This document shows, piece after piece, positions 18,646 through 27,275 of a stretch of 64,000 nucleotides of DNA. Origin of the DNA: JANQQC01 sp965262255. GTDB lineage: Bacteria > Pseudomonadota > Alphaproteobacteria > Caulobacterales > Hyphomonadaceae. Where the stretch lies: the NCBI GenBank assembly GCA_965262255.1, contig OZ253505.1, positions 1,240,001 through 1,304,000 on the forward strand. Reading direction: 5' to 3'. Under the pieces are notes generated by a model. It searched no databases, had not been told where the DNA came from, and saw nothing but the letters and a program-made list of their open reading frames with translations. How positions within the stretch are numbered: position 1 is the stretch's first letter; every line of letters begins with the position of its first letter. A program made the position numbers and the translations under genes.

Positions 18646-19134
18646 CTAATCTGACTTCAAACAATTTAAGCCCCTTATTGCTTTGTCTAACCTAACTGGT
18701 ACATTGCTATGGAATCGACGCATGCCGAACATTGAGATCAGAATCATAGTTGCCATCCCCGCCAACATCATTGCAAATACATGAACCATCGTACCGCGCC
18801 TAAACACTTCCTTTGCTCCTGTAAGTTCCCAGCATATTTGCCAGACCACCGAAAATGCAATCATCCCTAAAGGTACTAGTATCGCTGAGGACACCGCGCA
18901 AAAAAATATGTAAGTTGCCGCCCTCGGCCCTTCCGATCGCATGTATGCCTCTACAAAATCAGTTTCCTTAACGTGCGCCTTTACTTCTCCCGACTTTTGC
19001 CTTGCGGCAAATACTTGTTTTGAAAACTGATAGGTGGAATGCCATCTCCAAACTATCAACGCGCCCCAAACCAGTAATATTGTCGCCAGCGAAATTGACG
19101 CGAAAACGATATCCATAACGTCTCTTAGTAACAA
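18646..19134 (-). CDS. Hypothetical membrane protein
   Basis: This 162-residue protein has about three predicted membrane segments: FASISLATILLVWGALIVW (residues about 11-30), a second near 72-98 and a third, MVHVFAMMLAGMATMILISM, near 116-136. A charged cytosolic loop contains FAARQKSGEVKAHVKETDF. I do not recognise the family. It lies 11 bp downstream of the Ada/Ogt-like gene on the same strand and may be cotranscribed with it. Confidence 0.7.
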   Translation of the reverse strand: MLLRDVMDIVFASISLATILLVWGALIVWRWHSTYQFSKQVFAARQKSGEVKAHVKETDFVEAYMRSEGPRAATYIFFCAVSSAILVPLGMIAFSVVWQICWELTGAKEVFRRGTMVHVFAMMLAGMATMILISMFGMRRFHSNVPVRLDKAIRGLNCLKSD

Positions 19135-19145
19135 CTCTTTGAAAA

Positions 19146-20036
19146 CTACTTGTGTGCTCTTACCGACTCGTACGCGAGCATCGCTCTTTTGCGGTCAGTA
19201 CCCCAATGATAGTTATGAAGTCGATGATCCGCTGACAATACTCTGTGACAAGGTATCAACCAAGCGATCGGATTTGCGCCAACAGCCGCGCCTGTAGCAC
19301 GGGCGGCATTTTTGTTTCCAACTTTAACTGCCAAATTCTGATAGGTAGAAATCTCTCCGTACGGAATATCCAATAGAGCTCGCCAAATTTGTCGACGGAA
19401 TTTCGTTCCAAATAACGCTATTTCTATTCGGTCGGCATTTTCAAAAACTTTGATCGCCCAGCGTTTTGCTTCTTGATCATTTCGAACGATTTTGGCATTT
19501 GGATACCGACCACTCAGATCAGCAAAAACCTGTTCCTCATTATATCCGGGGTGAACAAAACTATTTTTCGCTTCTGGATGAGGATCGGCAAAGCCCAAAC
19601 CACATAATCCTCGTGACGATGTAAGAAAAACACCCACACCAAATGGTGTAACAGCCTTACCTATGGTCAACTCTAAATTTTTCCCCGAAGTCTTGGCTTC
19701 TCCTGGCGATAATGCCTCATGCGCAATAAACAGATCATGTAAACGCCCTGAGCCAGATAACCCTGTCTCAAAAGATACTTCATCTATACTCCCGCCATGT
19801 CTCAACAGTTTACCCGCCTCAGCGTGGGTGCAAGCAGAGTGGTATTGTTTCGGGCTAACGCCCGCCCATTTTGTAAACTCTCGTTGGAAATGCGACGGCG
19901 ACAATCCAACACTTTCCGCGCAATCGGCCAAACTCAGCTGATTAGGCCAAACATTACCAAGGTGCTTCAGAGCGGTTGCAATGCGATCATAGGCATGCGA
20001 CTGTGACTCGAAGTCTGTAGATTTTTTATCGGTCAT
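19146..20036 (-). CDS. AraC-type HTH / methylated-DNA-protein cysteine methyltransferase fusion
   Basis: The 296-residue protein joins an AraC-like HTH (LSLADCAESVGLSPSHFQRE, residues about 35-115) to an O6-alkylguanine transferase domain with GEISTYQNLA and the active-site motif IPCHRVL (acceptor Cys near residue 262). This is the Ada domain order without the N-terminal zinc/phosphotriester domain. It should repair O6-methylguanine stoichiometrically and may regulate transcription. After the active site the sequence SADHRLHNYHWGTDRKRAML matches the family with GG replaced by a more polar turn. Confidence 0.9.
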   Translation of the reverse strand: MTDKKSTDFESQSHAYDRIATALKHLGNVWPNQLSLADCAESVGLSPSHFQREFTKWAGVSPKQYHSACTHAEAGKLLRHGGSIDEVSFETGLSGSGRLHDLFIAHEALSPGEAKTSGKNLELTIGKAVTPFGVGVFLTSSRGLCGLGFADPHPEAKNSFVHPGYNEEQVFADLSGRYPNAKIVRNDQEAKRWAIKVFENADRIEIALFGTKFRRQIWRALLDIPYGEISTYQNLAVKVGNKNAARATGAAVGANPIAWLIPCHRVLSADHRLHNYHWGTDRKRAMLAYESVRAHK

Positions 20037-20134
20037 GGAGGCGATCTTGCCTTCAAACTGTGCTGATTACCACCCGTTTCTTGCTACCATCCGATATATT
20101 TTTGACTTCAGCATAATAATTCAGTGCCGTTCTC

Positions 20135-21304
20135 TTACTCCTCGATAGCGAACTCTAGTCCAGCAAATTCAATGAGGCGACGACGCAACTTCGCTCCAAA
20201 CACGGGGGCGGGCGTGTAAATCCCACCGGCAACGTCTAAATCGTCTTTCACCAGACTAACAGCAGCTTCCGCAATTATTTTAGAAGTAGAACCATAACCG
20301 GGATCTTTATCACCAGAGACTCTAACGGTAAGTGTACTTCCGTCGTTGCATTCACCGACCGCTGAATATTCATAGAATCCGGCGTCTCTTTCCTCTTTAC
20401 TTGGTCCTTCTCCGGGCTTCGGCGGATTGTCTCCTCCTATCTGCATCCCGGCTATCGCCTTGGCAGTTGCCTCGCCCTGCTCTCCAGAACCAGCGACCAT
20501 CATTTCGTCGTAGACAAAATTTTCTCCATAAGGATGTCCCATTAATTTGTTGGAGCGATGAATATTTTTTGTATTTATCGGAGCCATAACAAATGGCGCT
20601 AGCCAAACACCGTCTTCTTCAACAGGCGAGTTTCCAGGTGGTTGGGAAGGCCCCTGAAAACCTTCGCAAAGTGAGAAAGGATTTAGCAGGTGTTGCATCA
20701 CCGATGGATCTTTCTGTATCGCCGCCATTGTCGCTGCTCCAGACGCGGCTGTTCCTCCTGAGAATGTTCCTTGCATAGATCGCATTCGACCACGTACGCG
20801 AGAGCAATATTCCCCTGATCGCTCTTTCGCCGTTTCTTGCAGGAAATGCACCCCAAGATCAAATGGAATTGAATCAAAACCACAGCTGTGAACAATGCGA
20901 GCTCCCGACTTTTGAGCCGTTTCAGAATACCGCTCGATCATGTCTTTCATCCAGAGAACTTCACCCGTCAAGTCAACATAGTCCGTCCCAGTCTCCGCAC
21001 AGGCTTTCAACAGCGACTCGCCATAGTATGTGTATGGCCCGACTGTAGTCAATACAACCTTTGCTCGGTTAGCCATTGCGACCAACGAACCCGCGTCGCT
21101 CGCATCCGCTAAAACACAAGGAGTATCAGCAGGTAGTCCAAAATCGTTTTGAACAGACTCTAACTTTTCCTGTGATCGTCCAGCGATCGCCCAAGTCAAC
21201 CCTTTGCTTTCCCTATACCTTTGCCCCATGTACTCGGCAACTAGTTGCCCGGTGTACCCCGTTGCTCCGTAGACAACAACATCAAAATCCCGACTATTAG
21301 ACAC
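20135..21304 (-). CDS. Saccharopine dehydrogenase-like NAD(P)-binding protein
   Basis: The 389-residue protein starts with DFDVVVYGATGYTGQLVAEY, a Rossmann fold with GxTGxxG, followed by IAGRSQEKL and VLTTVGPYTYYGE. These are typical of the trans-acting enoyl reductase / saccharopine dehydrogenase NADP-binding family, not of true lysine-pathway enzymes. The frame is open 40 codons further, but the GTG at 21302-21304 is chosen because GGAG stands eight bases before it and homologues begin at this point. Physiological substrate is unknown; lipid metabolism is often suggested for the family. Confidence 0.85.
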   Translation of the reverse strand: MSNSRDFDVVVYGATGYTGQLVAEYMGQRYRESKGLTWAIAGRSQEKLESVQNDFGLPADTPCVLADASDAGSLVAMANRAKVVLTTVGPYTYYGESLLKACAETGTDYVDLTGEVLWMKDMIERYSETAQKSGARIVHSCGFDSIPFDLGVHFLQETAKERSGEYCSRVRGRMRSMQGTFSGGTAASGAATMAAIQKDPSVMQHLLNPFSLCEGFQGPSQPPGNSPVEEDGVWLAPFVMAPINTKNIHRSNKLMGHPYGENFVYDEMMVAGSGEQGEATAKAIAGMQIGGDNPPKPGEGPSKEERDAGFYEYSAVGECNDGSTLTVRVSGDKDPGYGSTSKIIAEAAVSLVKDDLDVAGGIYTPAPVFGAKLRRRLIEFAGLEFAIEE

Positions 21305-21507
21305 TTTGAAATCTCCTTGCAAATGTGAAACTTGGACTTGCGCCTGACTGATAAGTATGAAATTACCACAAAATTCATTGATCTTCATTCCCACGCATAA
21401 TTTTGGCATCAACGGAACATACATTTTTTTATTAAGTTTGAAGTGTATACTGTCAAACCTGCGTCTCCTAAAATGTCATATTGTAACCTGTTACTTTTTG
21501 CCTTCTA

Positions 21508-21735
21508 ATGTGTCTCATGCAAAACTTTCTAACATATGGTTTCTACGTTGCGCTTGTTGCGACATTTGCTGTACTCGTGATCGGAGTCGTAGGACTCATT
21601 CGGCATAATCCTGTCGAAGGCAAGAAGATCAGCCGTTCCAATCAACTCATGCGACTGCGAGTCTTATTGCAATTTATTGCCGTAATTTTTCTAGTCGGGA
21701 TAGGTCTAGTGGCCGGAGTTTTTTCGGGAAATTGA
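21508..21735 (+). CDS. HIG1-domain twin-transmembrane protein
   Basis: The 75-residue protein (72 if started at the Met at 21517) has two membrane helices, YGFYVALVATFAVLVIGVVG and LLQFIAVIFLVGIGLVAGVF, separated by a basic loop HNPVEGKKISRSNQLMRLR. This matches the HIG_1_N/twin-transmembrane family, associated with respiratory complexes. It is 7 bp upstream of the cob(I)alamin adenosyltransferase gene, an arrangement common in Hyphomicrobiales. No strong ribosome binding site distinguishes the two starts. Confidence 0.88.
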   Translation: MCLMQNFLTYGFYVALVATFAVLVIGVVGLIRHNPVEGKKISRSNQLMRLRVLLQFIAVIFLVGIGLVAGVFSGN

Positions 21736-21742
21736 TTAAACT

Positions 21743-22315
21743 ATGGTCACTTTAGATAAGATCTACACTAAAGCCGGTGATAGAGGTCGGACGCGATTAG
21801 CGTCCGGAGAACCAATTGATAAATGGCATATTCGAGTAGAAGCCTACGGCACTGTAGACGAGCTGAATGCTGTTTTAGGCATTGCCGTTACTTACTCCGA
21901 AGGAGATTTTCGTTCAGCTATCACTAGAGTTCAAAATGATCTGTTTGATTTGGGGGCAGATTTAGCAACTCCAGATAGAGGGAAGGATCTTGGCTATAAA
22001 CCTCTTAGAATTAGTCTGAGCCAAGTTGGTCGCCTAGAATCTGAGATTGACACAATGAATGCGATCATCCCTCCGCTCGACAGTTTTGTCCTGCCTGGTG
22101 GTAGCCGACTATCAAGTTACTTGCATTTAGCACGTACTGTTTGTAGACGAGCCGAGCGAATGATCGCCCATTTATCCATCAATGAGGATGAAAAAATCAA
22201 CGAGCAAGCGCTAATTTATGCTAATAGACTTTCAGATTGGTTGTTTGTCGCGAGTCGAGCGGCAAACGACAACGGAGCTATAGACGTTAAGTGGATCCCC
22301 GGAGCAAACCGTTGA
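21743..22315 (+). CDS. ATP:cob(I)alamin adenosyltransferase, PduO type
   Basis: This 190-residue enzyme transfers the adenosyl group of ATP to cob(I)alamin, making coenzyme B12. It shows the ATP-binding N-terminus IYTKAGDRGRTRLASG, then VEAYGTVDELNAVLG, and the helix motif LHLARTVCRRAERM, all PduO hallmarks. Glycine and Thr of the TKxGDxGxT motif are intact. It follows the HIG1 gene by seven bases and precedes etfBA, consistent with cofactor supply to acyl-CoA and methylmalonyl-CoA metabolism. Confidence 0.94.
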   Translation: MVTLDKIYTKAGDRGRTRLASGEPIDKWHIRVEAYGTVDELNAVLGIAVTYSEGDFRSAITRVQNDLFDLGADLATPDRGKDLGYKPLRISLSQVGRLESEIDTMNAIIPPLDSFVLPGGSRLSSYLHLARTVCRRAERMIAHLSINEDEKINEQALIYANRLSDWLFVASRAANDNGAIDVKWIPGANR

Positions 22316-22396
22316 CTCGCCATATTGTTGAAAGCTCTATTTTCAATCCTATATATTTTTACTGCTTGAGGGTTTGGTAATTGAAGGTGCCGACGA

Positions 22397-23143
22397 ATGA
22401 AAATTCTAGTTCCCGTTAAGCGGGTGATTGATTACAACGTAAAGGTTCAAGTTAAATCCGACGAAACTGGCGTTGATCTTGAAAACGTCAAGATGTCGAT
22501 GAACCCTTTTGATGAAATTTCGGTTGAAGAAGCAATCCGACTAAAGGAAGCGGGAACGGCCACTGAGATTGTTACTGTTTCAATTGGCCCGCCTCAATGT
22601 CAAGAAACTCTCCGTACGTCTCTTGCTATGGGGGCAGATCGGAGCATTCTAATTAATGCGTCTCATGAAGTTGAACCTCTTGGAGTCGCTAAACTACTTG
22701 CTAAAGTTGTGGAAGAAGAACAACCTAGTCTAGTCATTCTCGGTAAGCAAGCCATTGATGACGACAGCAATCAAACAGGGCAAATGCTAGCAGCGCTTCT
22801 TGGTTGGCCTCAGGGGACATTTGCGTCCGAGTTAAAAATTGAAGGCGATAAGATTCATGTCACGAGAGAAGTGGATGGTGGTCTACAGACAGTCGCCTTA
22901 GATGGGCCTGCGATCGTTACAACTGATTTAAGATTAAACGAACCTCGCTACGCTTCTCTCCCAAATATTATGAAAGCTCGAAGAAAGCCAATTGATACCA
23001 AAGAGGTAAGTGACTACGGTATCAACATTGAGCCTCGACTTACCGTTCTTAAAGTTACCGAGCCTCCCGGACGAGTAGCTGGCGAGAAAGTCGAAGACGT
23101 ACCAACTCTCGTTGAGAAACTAAAAGACTCAGGAGTATTGTAA
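22397..23143 (+). CDS. etfB: Electron transfer flavoprotein beta subunit
   Basis: The 248-residue protein begins MKILVPVKRVIDYNVKVQVK and includes MNPFDEISVEEAIRLKEAG and LGKQAIDDDSNQTGQMLA, family signatures that bind AMP and interact with acyl-CoA dehydrogenases. With EtfA it passes electrons from dehydrogenases to ETF-quinone oxidoreductase. The stop overlaps the etfA start (TAATG), indicating coupled translation. Confidence 0.97.
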   Translation: MKILVPVKRVIDYNVKVQVKSDETGVDLENVKMSMNPFDEISVEEAIRLKEAGTATEIVTVSIGPPQCQETLRTSLAMGADRSILINASHEVEPLGVAKLLAKVVEEEQPSLVILGKQAIDDDSNQTGQMLAALLGWPQGTFASELKIEGDKIHVTREVDGGLQTVALDGPAIVTTDLRLNEPRYASLPNIMKARRKPIDTKEVSDYGINIEPRLTVLKVTEPPGRVAGEKVEDVPTLVEKLKDSGVL

Positions 23144-24072
23144 TGGCAGTTTTGGTTATTGCAGAACACGACAACGCATCGCTCAATGATGCAACAAATA
23201 AGACCGTTACTGCGGCACTAAAATTCTCTGGCGACGTTGACGTATTGGTAGCCGGGTACAATACCGATAATGTGGCTAAGGAGGCAAGTCAAATTGATGG
23301 AGTACGTATTGTTCGTCACGCCGAGGGAGAAGCGTATGCCAAACAGATGGCAGAGGCCATGGAGGAACTCATTCTTCCGTTGATGGAGGAGTATGACGCA
23401 CTTTTCGCCCCAGCGACGACGATGGGCAAAAATGTTTTGCCTCGAATTGCAGCGAAGCTCGATGTCATGCAACTTTCTGACATAACAGCAGTAATTGATA
23501 CCGATACTTTCGAACGACCAATCTATGCTGGTAATGCGATAATGACCGTAAAGTCGTCAGATTCAAAGAAGGTGGTAACGGTCAGAGGAACCGCTTTTGA
23601 GGCATCAGGAACAGGAGGCAACGCCTCGGTTGAATCTATTGATGTTCCTGCAGGTCCATTCAAATCGCAATTTGTTCGTGAGGATATCGTAGAGTCTAGC
23701 CGTCCGGAGCTAACAGCTGCTAAGCGGATTGTATCTGGGGGAAGGGCTCTCGGTTCCGAGGAGGATTTCAATAAGTTTATTGTTCCCCTCGCTGACAAAT
23801 TGGGGGCTGCTGTCGGAGCATCTCGAGCAGCGGTAGATGCAGGCTATGCACCAAATGATTACCAGGTTGGTCAGACGGGTAAGATTGTGGCTCCAGAACT
23901 TTATATCGCAGTGGGTATTTCTGGTGCAATCCAACACCTCGCTGGAATGAAAGACTCGAAAACGATTGTCGCGATCAACAAAGACGAAGATGCTCCTATT
24001 TTCCAGATTGCAGACTATGGTCTGGTCTCTGATCTGTTCAAAGCAGTTCCTGAATTGGTAGAATCTCTCTAG
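23143..24072 (+). CDS. etfA: Electron transfer flavoprotein alpha subunit
   Basis: This 309-residue partner of EtfB carries the FAD domain at its C-terminus: VGQTGKIVAPELYIAVGISG and the following AIQHLAGMKDSKTIVAINKD, plus ADYGLVSDLF. The upstream part has the ETF alpha N-domain (MAVLVIAEHDNASLNDATNK). It ends the core block; the next conserved gene of the usual cluster (hbd) is displaced 8.6 kb downstream by accessory DNA. Confidence 0.97.
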   Translation: MAVLVIAEHDNASLNDATNKTVTAALKFSGDVDVLVAGYNTDNVAKEASQIDGVRIVRHAEGEAYAKQMAEAMEELILPLMEEYDALFAPATTMGKNVLPRIAAKLDVMQLSDITAVIDTDTFERPIYAGNAIMTVKSSDSKKVVTVRGTAFEASGTGGNASVESIDVPAGPFKSQFVREDIVESSRPELTAAKRIVSGGRALGSEEDFNKFIVPLADKLGAAVGASRAAVDAGYAPNDYQVGQTGKIVAPELYIAVGISGAIQHLAGMKDSKTIVAINKDEDAPIFQIADYGLVSDLFKAVPELVESL

Positions 24073-24139
24073 CATTTTTTTGGCTCGCGTTGCCCTAACC
24101 CGCCCCTTCTCCAAATTCTAGCAAGTTCTTCAGACGAAA

Positions 24140-24163
24140 TCTCTGAGTTGTTACTCTCAGAGA
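24140..24163. terminator. Hairpin downstream of etfA
   Basis: TCTCTGAG (24140-24147) pairs with CTCAGAGA (24156-24163) across an eight-base loop, about 70 bp after the etfA stop. There is no T-run after it, so it could be a weak or Rho-assisted terminator, or just a transcript-end stabiliser. Confidence 0.4.
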
Positions 24164-24210
24164 ATGATACGTCGTGAGGCAAACTCTTGTCGTGCATCAG
24201 TATGTAAAAT

Positions 24211-24251
24211 CATGTTGGTAATTCCGTATTACATGCGGAATTTCGTACATG
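24211..24251. promoter_or_regulatory. 41-bp inverted-repeat operator-like site 1 upstream of AbiE locus 1
   Basis: The site is CATG-N-ATTCCG-tattacatg-CGGAAT-N-CATG: an inner repeat ATTCCG/CGGAAT and outer CATG ends. An almost identical 41-bp site occurs at 24370-24410, and a related one lies upstream of the second AbiE operon. AbiEi antitoxins are known to autorepress through inverted repeats, so these are probable operators. Confidence 0.6.
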
Positions 24252-24369
24252 ATTTGTTAGTTCATACTCAATAGATATTGAAAGCCAAAATATATGACCT
24301 ATATTTGTTCATGAATAACGTATAGTATATATAGTAGACTATTCTTCTAACAATCGCATTTTGAAAATT

Positions 24370-24410
24370 CATGTTTGTAATTCCGTATTACAAGCGGATT
24401 CTCATACATG
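24370..24410. promoter_or_regulatory. 41-bp inverted-repeat operator-like site 2 upstream of AbiE locus 1
   Basis: This has the same design as the site 159 bp upstream: CATG, AATTCCGTATTACAAGCGGATT, CATG ends. The core ATTCCG/CGGATT is one base less symmetric. It ends 66 bp before the antitoxin start. Between the two sites is AT-rich DNA with promoter-like TATAGTATATA near 24321. Confidence 0.6.
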
Positions 24411-24476
24411 ATTCTGCATACTATATTTTGGCCAATACTATTTGTAATTTGTCATTATCCGTTTGGAGACTCGATT

Positions 24477-25304
24477 ATGGGCTATGACCTTAGATCCCCC
24501 CTATCCTGCTATATTCATAAGAGTATCGCTAGGGGAAAGACTGTATTTACCGATCAGGAGGCAACCGAAGCACTCGGGATTGGTCGAGGAGCATTTTTAG
24601 ATGCCGCCGAACGGTTAAAGAAGCGCGGACTATTATTCACTCCGAGGAGAGGTTTCTATCTTCCCGTTCCTCAGGAGTATATTGCGTTCGGAGCCCCACC
24701 ACCGTCTTATTACATTGATGCACTAATGCGTTTCGAAGATACTCCCTATTACGTGGCTCTTCTGAAGGCTGGTGAGTATCACGGAGGAACCCATCAGGCT
24801 GTTATGGAATTTCAAGTGATGACGAAGAAACGGATTCCTATTTTGTATATCGGCAGAAGTCGAATTAAATTTTTTCATCGAAGCGATATAGAATGTGTGC
24901 AGAGCGGCATCGAAAAACGACGAACCTATACAGGATATATGAAATTGGCCTCTGCTGCATTAACAGCGTTAGATATGCTCCGATACCCTCGCGGTTGCGC
25001 GGAACTAGATAATGTTGTGACGGTTTTATCTGACATTGCGACAAATATTAAATCTAGGCAGTTAGCCAGCCTGTCATCGCAGTTTGAACTTCCGATCGTG
25101 CAGTGCCTTGGGTTTCTTTTGGATAAATTAGGGTTTGAAAAAAAAACAAGACTATTGTATAAAGCTACGGGAAAGCGAGGGCTTTTGCGTTGGACGGATC
25201 TCAACCGTCACGAATACTCTCGCGACGCAAACTTTTTGGCTCCGATCCTTGTACGTGACGATAAATGGCGCGTTTCGGTTCGGCGGATACCGGAGGTAGA
25301 CTAA
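24477..25304 (+). CDS. AbiEi-like antitoxin, copy 1
   Basis: The 275-residue protein begins MGYDLRSPLSCYIHKSIARG, with an N-terminal winged-helix segment (VFTDQEATEALGIGRGAFLD, then AAERLKKRGLLFTPRRGFYL) typical of AbiEi antitoxin regulators, and a C-terminal part with SIQxxGF-like region VQCLGFLLDKLGF. The start at 24477 follows TTTGGAGAC; the frame extends further upstream without homology. It overlaps the toxin gene start (TAATG), the classic coupled AbiE arrangement. Its role is to neutralise the toxin and repress the operon via the upstream inverted repeats. A close paralogue lies at 26451. Confidence 0.85.
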   Translation: MGYDLRSPLSCYIHKSIARGKTVFTDQEATEALGIGRGAFLDAAERLKKRGLLFTPRRGFYLPVPQEYIAFGAPPPSYYIDALMRFEDTPYYVALLKAGEYHGGTHQAVMEFQVMTKKRIPILYIGRSRIKFFHRSDIECVQSGIEKRRTYTGYMKLASAALTALDMLRYPRGCAELDNVVTVLSDIATNIKSRQLASLSSQFELPIVQCLGFLLDKLGFEKKTRLLYKATGKRGLLRWTDLNRHEYSRDANFLAPILVRDDKWRVSVRRIPEVD

Positions 25305-26158
25305 TGATATCAATCGCAACGGTTCGTGAATGGGCGAAGGTAGCGCAGTGGCAAGATTTTCGTCAGGTTGAACTTGATCTTATCATTGCTCGCGCACTCG
25401 TATGCATTTTCTCCGATGAATTTCTCCGGCAGGAGTTACGATTTCGGGGTGGAACCGCTTTAAACAAAATTCACTTTCCTGCTCCTTACAGATTCTCCGA
25501 GGATATCGACCTAGTTAGAACGAATCAGGGTAGCATTGGAACACTGCTCAGTCGTTTGAGATCTTGCCTTGAACCGTGGCTCGGAAAACCCAAGGTCGTA
25601 CGGAAGTATTTTCTTGCCAAACATATTTATCGCATTCCAGTCGGAAATGACCAAGAAGCACATTTGCGACTCAAGATCGAGATAAATACTCGGGAAACAC
25701 AAATCTATGACCAACCAACCTCAAAGCACTTCAGAGTTGATAGCACTTGGTTTTCTGGTGAGGCGGATATTTCTACTTACTCAAGAGAAGAAATTCTTGC
25801 CAGCAAGCTCAGAGCCTTACTGAATCGTGATAAAGGACGAGATTTATTTGACCTTGGTCATGCCCTTAACGTTTTTGAAGATCTTGACCTTCCTCTATTG
25901 GTTGAACTCTTCGGCAAATATTCTTTAGCCGCAGGTCAGCCTCTTACAAAAGTTCAGGCCCAAGAGCGAATGATCTGGAAATATCAGAAAACAGTATTGA
26001 CGGAAGATATAAGTTCTCTTCTTCCCTCAAAAGAATCGGAAAATCTAACTATTCCGGCTGCTCGAGAAGTGTTCTGGCAAGTTTTCGACAGAATCATTGA
26101 TCTGATTCCAGGCAAGGACTGGGCCGGAACATCTGCTTTTGTTGCAAAAAACAGATAG
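25304..26158 (+). CDS. AbiEii-like nucleotidyltransferase toxin, copy 1
   Basis: The 284-residue protein carries FRGGTALNKIHF (GG-S/T motif) and YRFSEDIDLV (catalytic acidic pair), then LKIEINTRE and REEILASKLRALLNRDKGRD with DLFDLGHAL. These are the four conserved motifs of AbiEii/MenT-like nucleotidyltransferases, several of which modify tRNA and arrest growth. The ATG at 25304 overlaps the antitoxin stop and is preceded by GGAGGT, so it is preferred to the open frame start at 25265. The pair acts as an abortive-infection toxin-antitoxin module. Confidence 0.87.
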   Translation: MISIATVREWAKVAQWQDFRQVELDLIIARALVCIFSDEFLRQELRFRGGTALNKIHFPAPYRFSEDIDLVRTNQGSIGTLLSRLRSCLEPWLGKPKVVRKYFLAKHIYRIPVGNDQEAHLRLKIEINTRETQIYDQPTSKHFRVDSTWFSGEADISTYSREEILASKLRALLNRDKGRDLFDLGHALNVFEDLDLPLLVELFGKYSLAAGQPLTKVQAQERMIWKYQKTVLTEDISSLLPSKESENLTIPAAREVFWQVFDRIIDLIPGKDWAGTSAFVAKNR

Positions 26159-26277
26159 ACAAAATGCATGATGTCGCCAAAACTTACTTTCATTCAAGTT
26201 CGACTTACGAGTTCACAGAAAAATGGCATTTAAACAGGAACATAACCTCGAATGTAACAGATTCAAAGAAGGTAAAT

Positions 26278-26318
26278 CATGTTGAAGAATCCGCATATAG
26301 CGCGGAGTTTAATACACG
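26278..26318. promoter_or_regulatory. 41-bp inverted-repeat operator-like site upstream of AbiE locus 2
   Basis: CATG, AATCCGCATATAGCGCGGAGTT, CACG: the same length and layout as the two sites before locus 1, with a diverged core (ATCCGC/GCGGAG). A partial match follows at about 26342. It lies 133 bp before the second antitoxin. Sites of this type occur only upstream of the two AbiE operons in this window. Confidence 0.55.
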
Positions 26319-26450
26319 ATTATGCACTATTTTCGAATGATTCATGTTGAAAACTCGACAAAACGTATCGATATTCATACTTGAAACATTTATACTGGCG
26401 TACTATATTGACGGTTTCTCTGAATATATTGAATATCTGGAATCAGGATT

Positions 26451-27275
26451 ATGACAACGAACCGACACCGCTCTTTGGAACACTATATCAAAGATCTTCA
26501 TACCGAAGGCCTAATGAGTTTTACTGCTTCTGATGCTAAATCTGCGCTTGGAATTAGCCATAGTGCATTTCTGGCCACAGCCGAGCGTCAGCAGAGACAT
26601 TCAAAACTCCTGAAACCTCGTCAAGGTTTTTATGTTTCGATTCCGCCTTTCTGGGAGAATTTCGGAGGGCCATCACCCTTTTACTACATAGACGCTTTGA
26701 TGAAGCACGAGAATGAACCCTATTATGTTGCTCTTCTAAAAGCCGCAGCCATCCACGGAGCATCGCATCAAGCAGTGATGGAATTTCAGGTGATGACGGA
26801 GAAACGTATGCCCCTGATTAGAGCCGGATGCAATCGAATTAAATTCTATAGCTGTAAGTCAATTGAAAGTGTCGCACACGGAATCGAAGAGCGTCGACAC
26901 AGCTCGGGATCAGTTAAGGTGTCTTCTCCCGCCCTTATTGCCTTAGACCTAGTGCGTTACCCGTTGGCGGCGGCGGGGTTAGATAATATTGCAACGGTTT
27001 TATACGATCTTGGGGCAAAAATTAAATCCAAGCAATTAGCTTCATTATCAAATTCATTTGCACGCCCCGTTATTCAATGTCTCGGATTTTTTCTAGATAA
27101 CCTCGGATTCAGCTCAAAAACAAGTCAAATGTACAATGCGCTTCAATCCCGTGGATCCATTCCTTGGACAGAGTTTAATCAAAGAGAATCCAGAACGGGC
27201 CGACTAGTGACAGAACCTTTACTTCGCGATAAAAAATGGAAAGTCATTGTACGAAGATTACCGGAGGTAGACTGA
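26451..27275 (+). CDS. AbiEi-like antitoxin, copy 2
   Basis: This 274-residue paralogue of the protein at 24477 has matching segments throughout, for example PFYYIDALM, EPYYVALLKAAAIHGASHQA, VMEFQVMT, and the ending VRRLPEVD. It has the same winged-helix N-terminus (FTASDAKSALGISHSAFLAT). By eye roughly half of positions agree with copy 1, so the duplication is old. The stop overlaps the next toxin start by TGATG-type coupling with GGAGGT just upstream. Confidence 0.85.
   Translation: MTTNRHRSLEHYIKDLHTEGLMSFTASDAKSALGISHSAFLATAERQQRHSKLLKPRQGFYVSIPPFWENFGGPSPFYYIDALMKHENEPYYVALLKAAAIHGASHQAVMEFQVMTEKRMPLIRAGCNRIKFYSCKSIESVAHGIEERRHSSGSVKVSSPALIALDLVRYPLAAAGLDNIATVLYDLGAKIKSKQLASLSNSFARPVIQCLGFFLDNLGFSSKTSQMYNALQSRGSIPWTEFNQRESRTGRLVTEPLLRDKKWKVIVRRLPEVD

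Noticed and set aside
24211..24410. Possible CRISPR-like repeats before the AbiE operons
   Set aside because: Only two similar 41-bp units 159 bp apart, palindromic, and positioned as operators; no spacers or cas genes.
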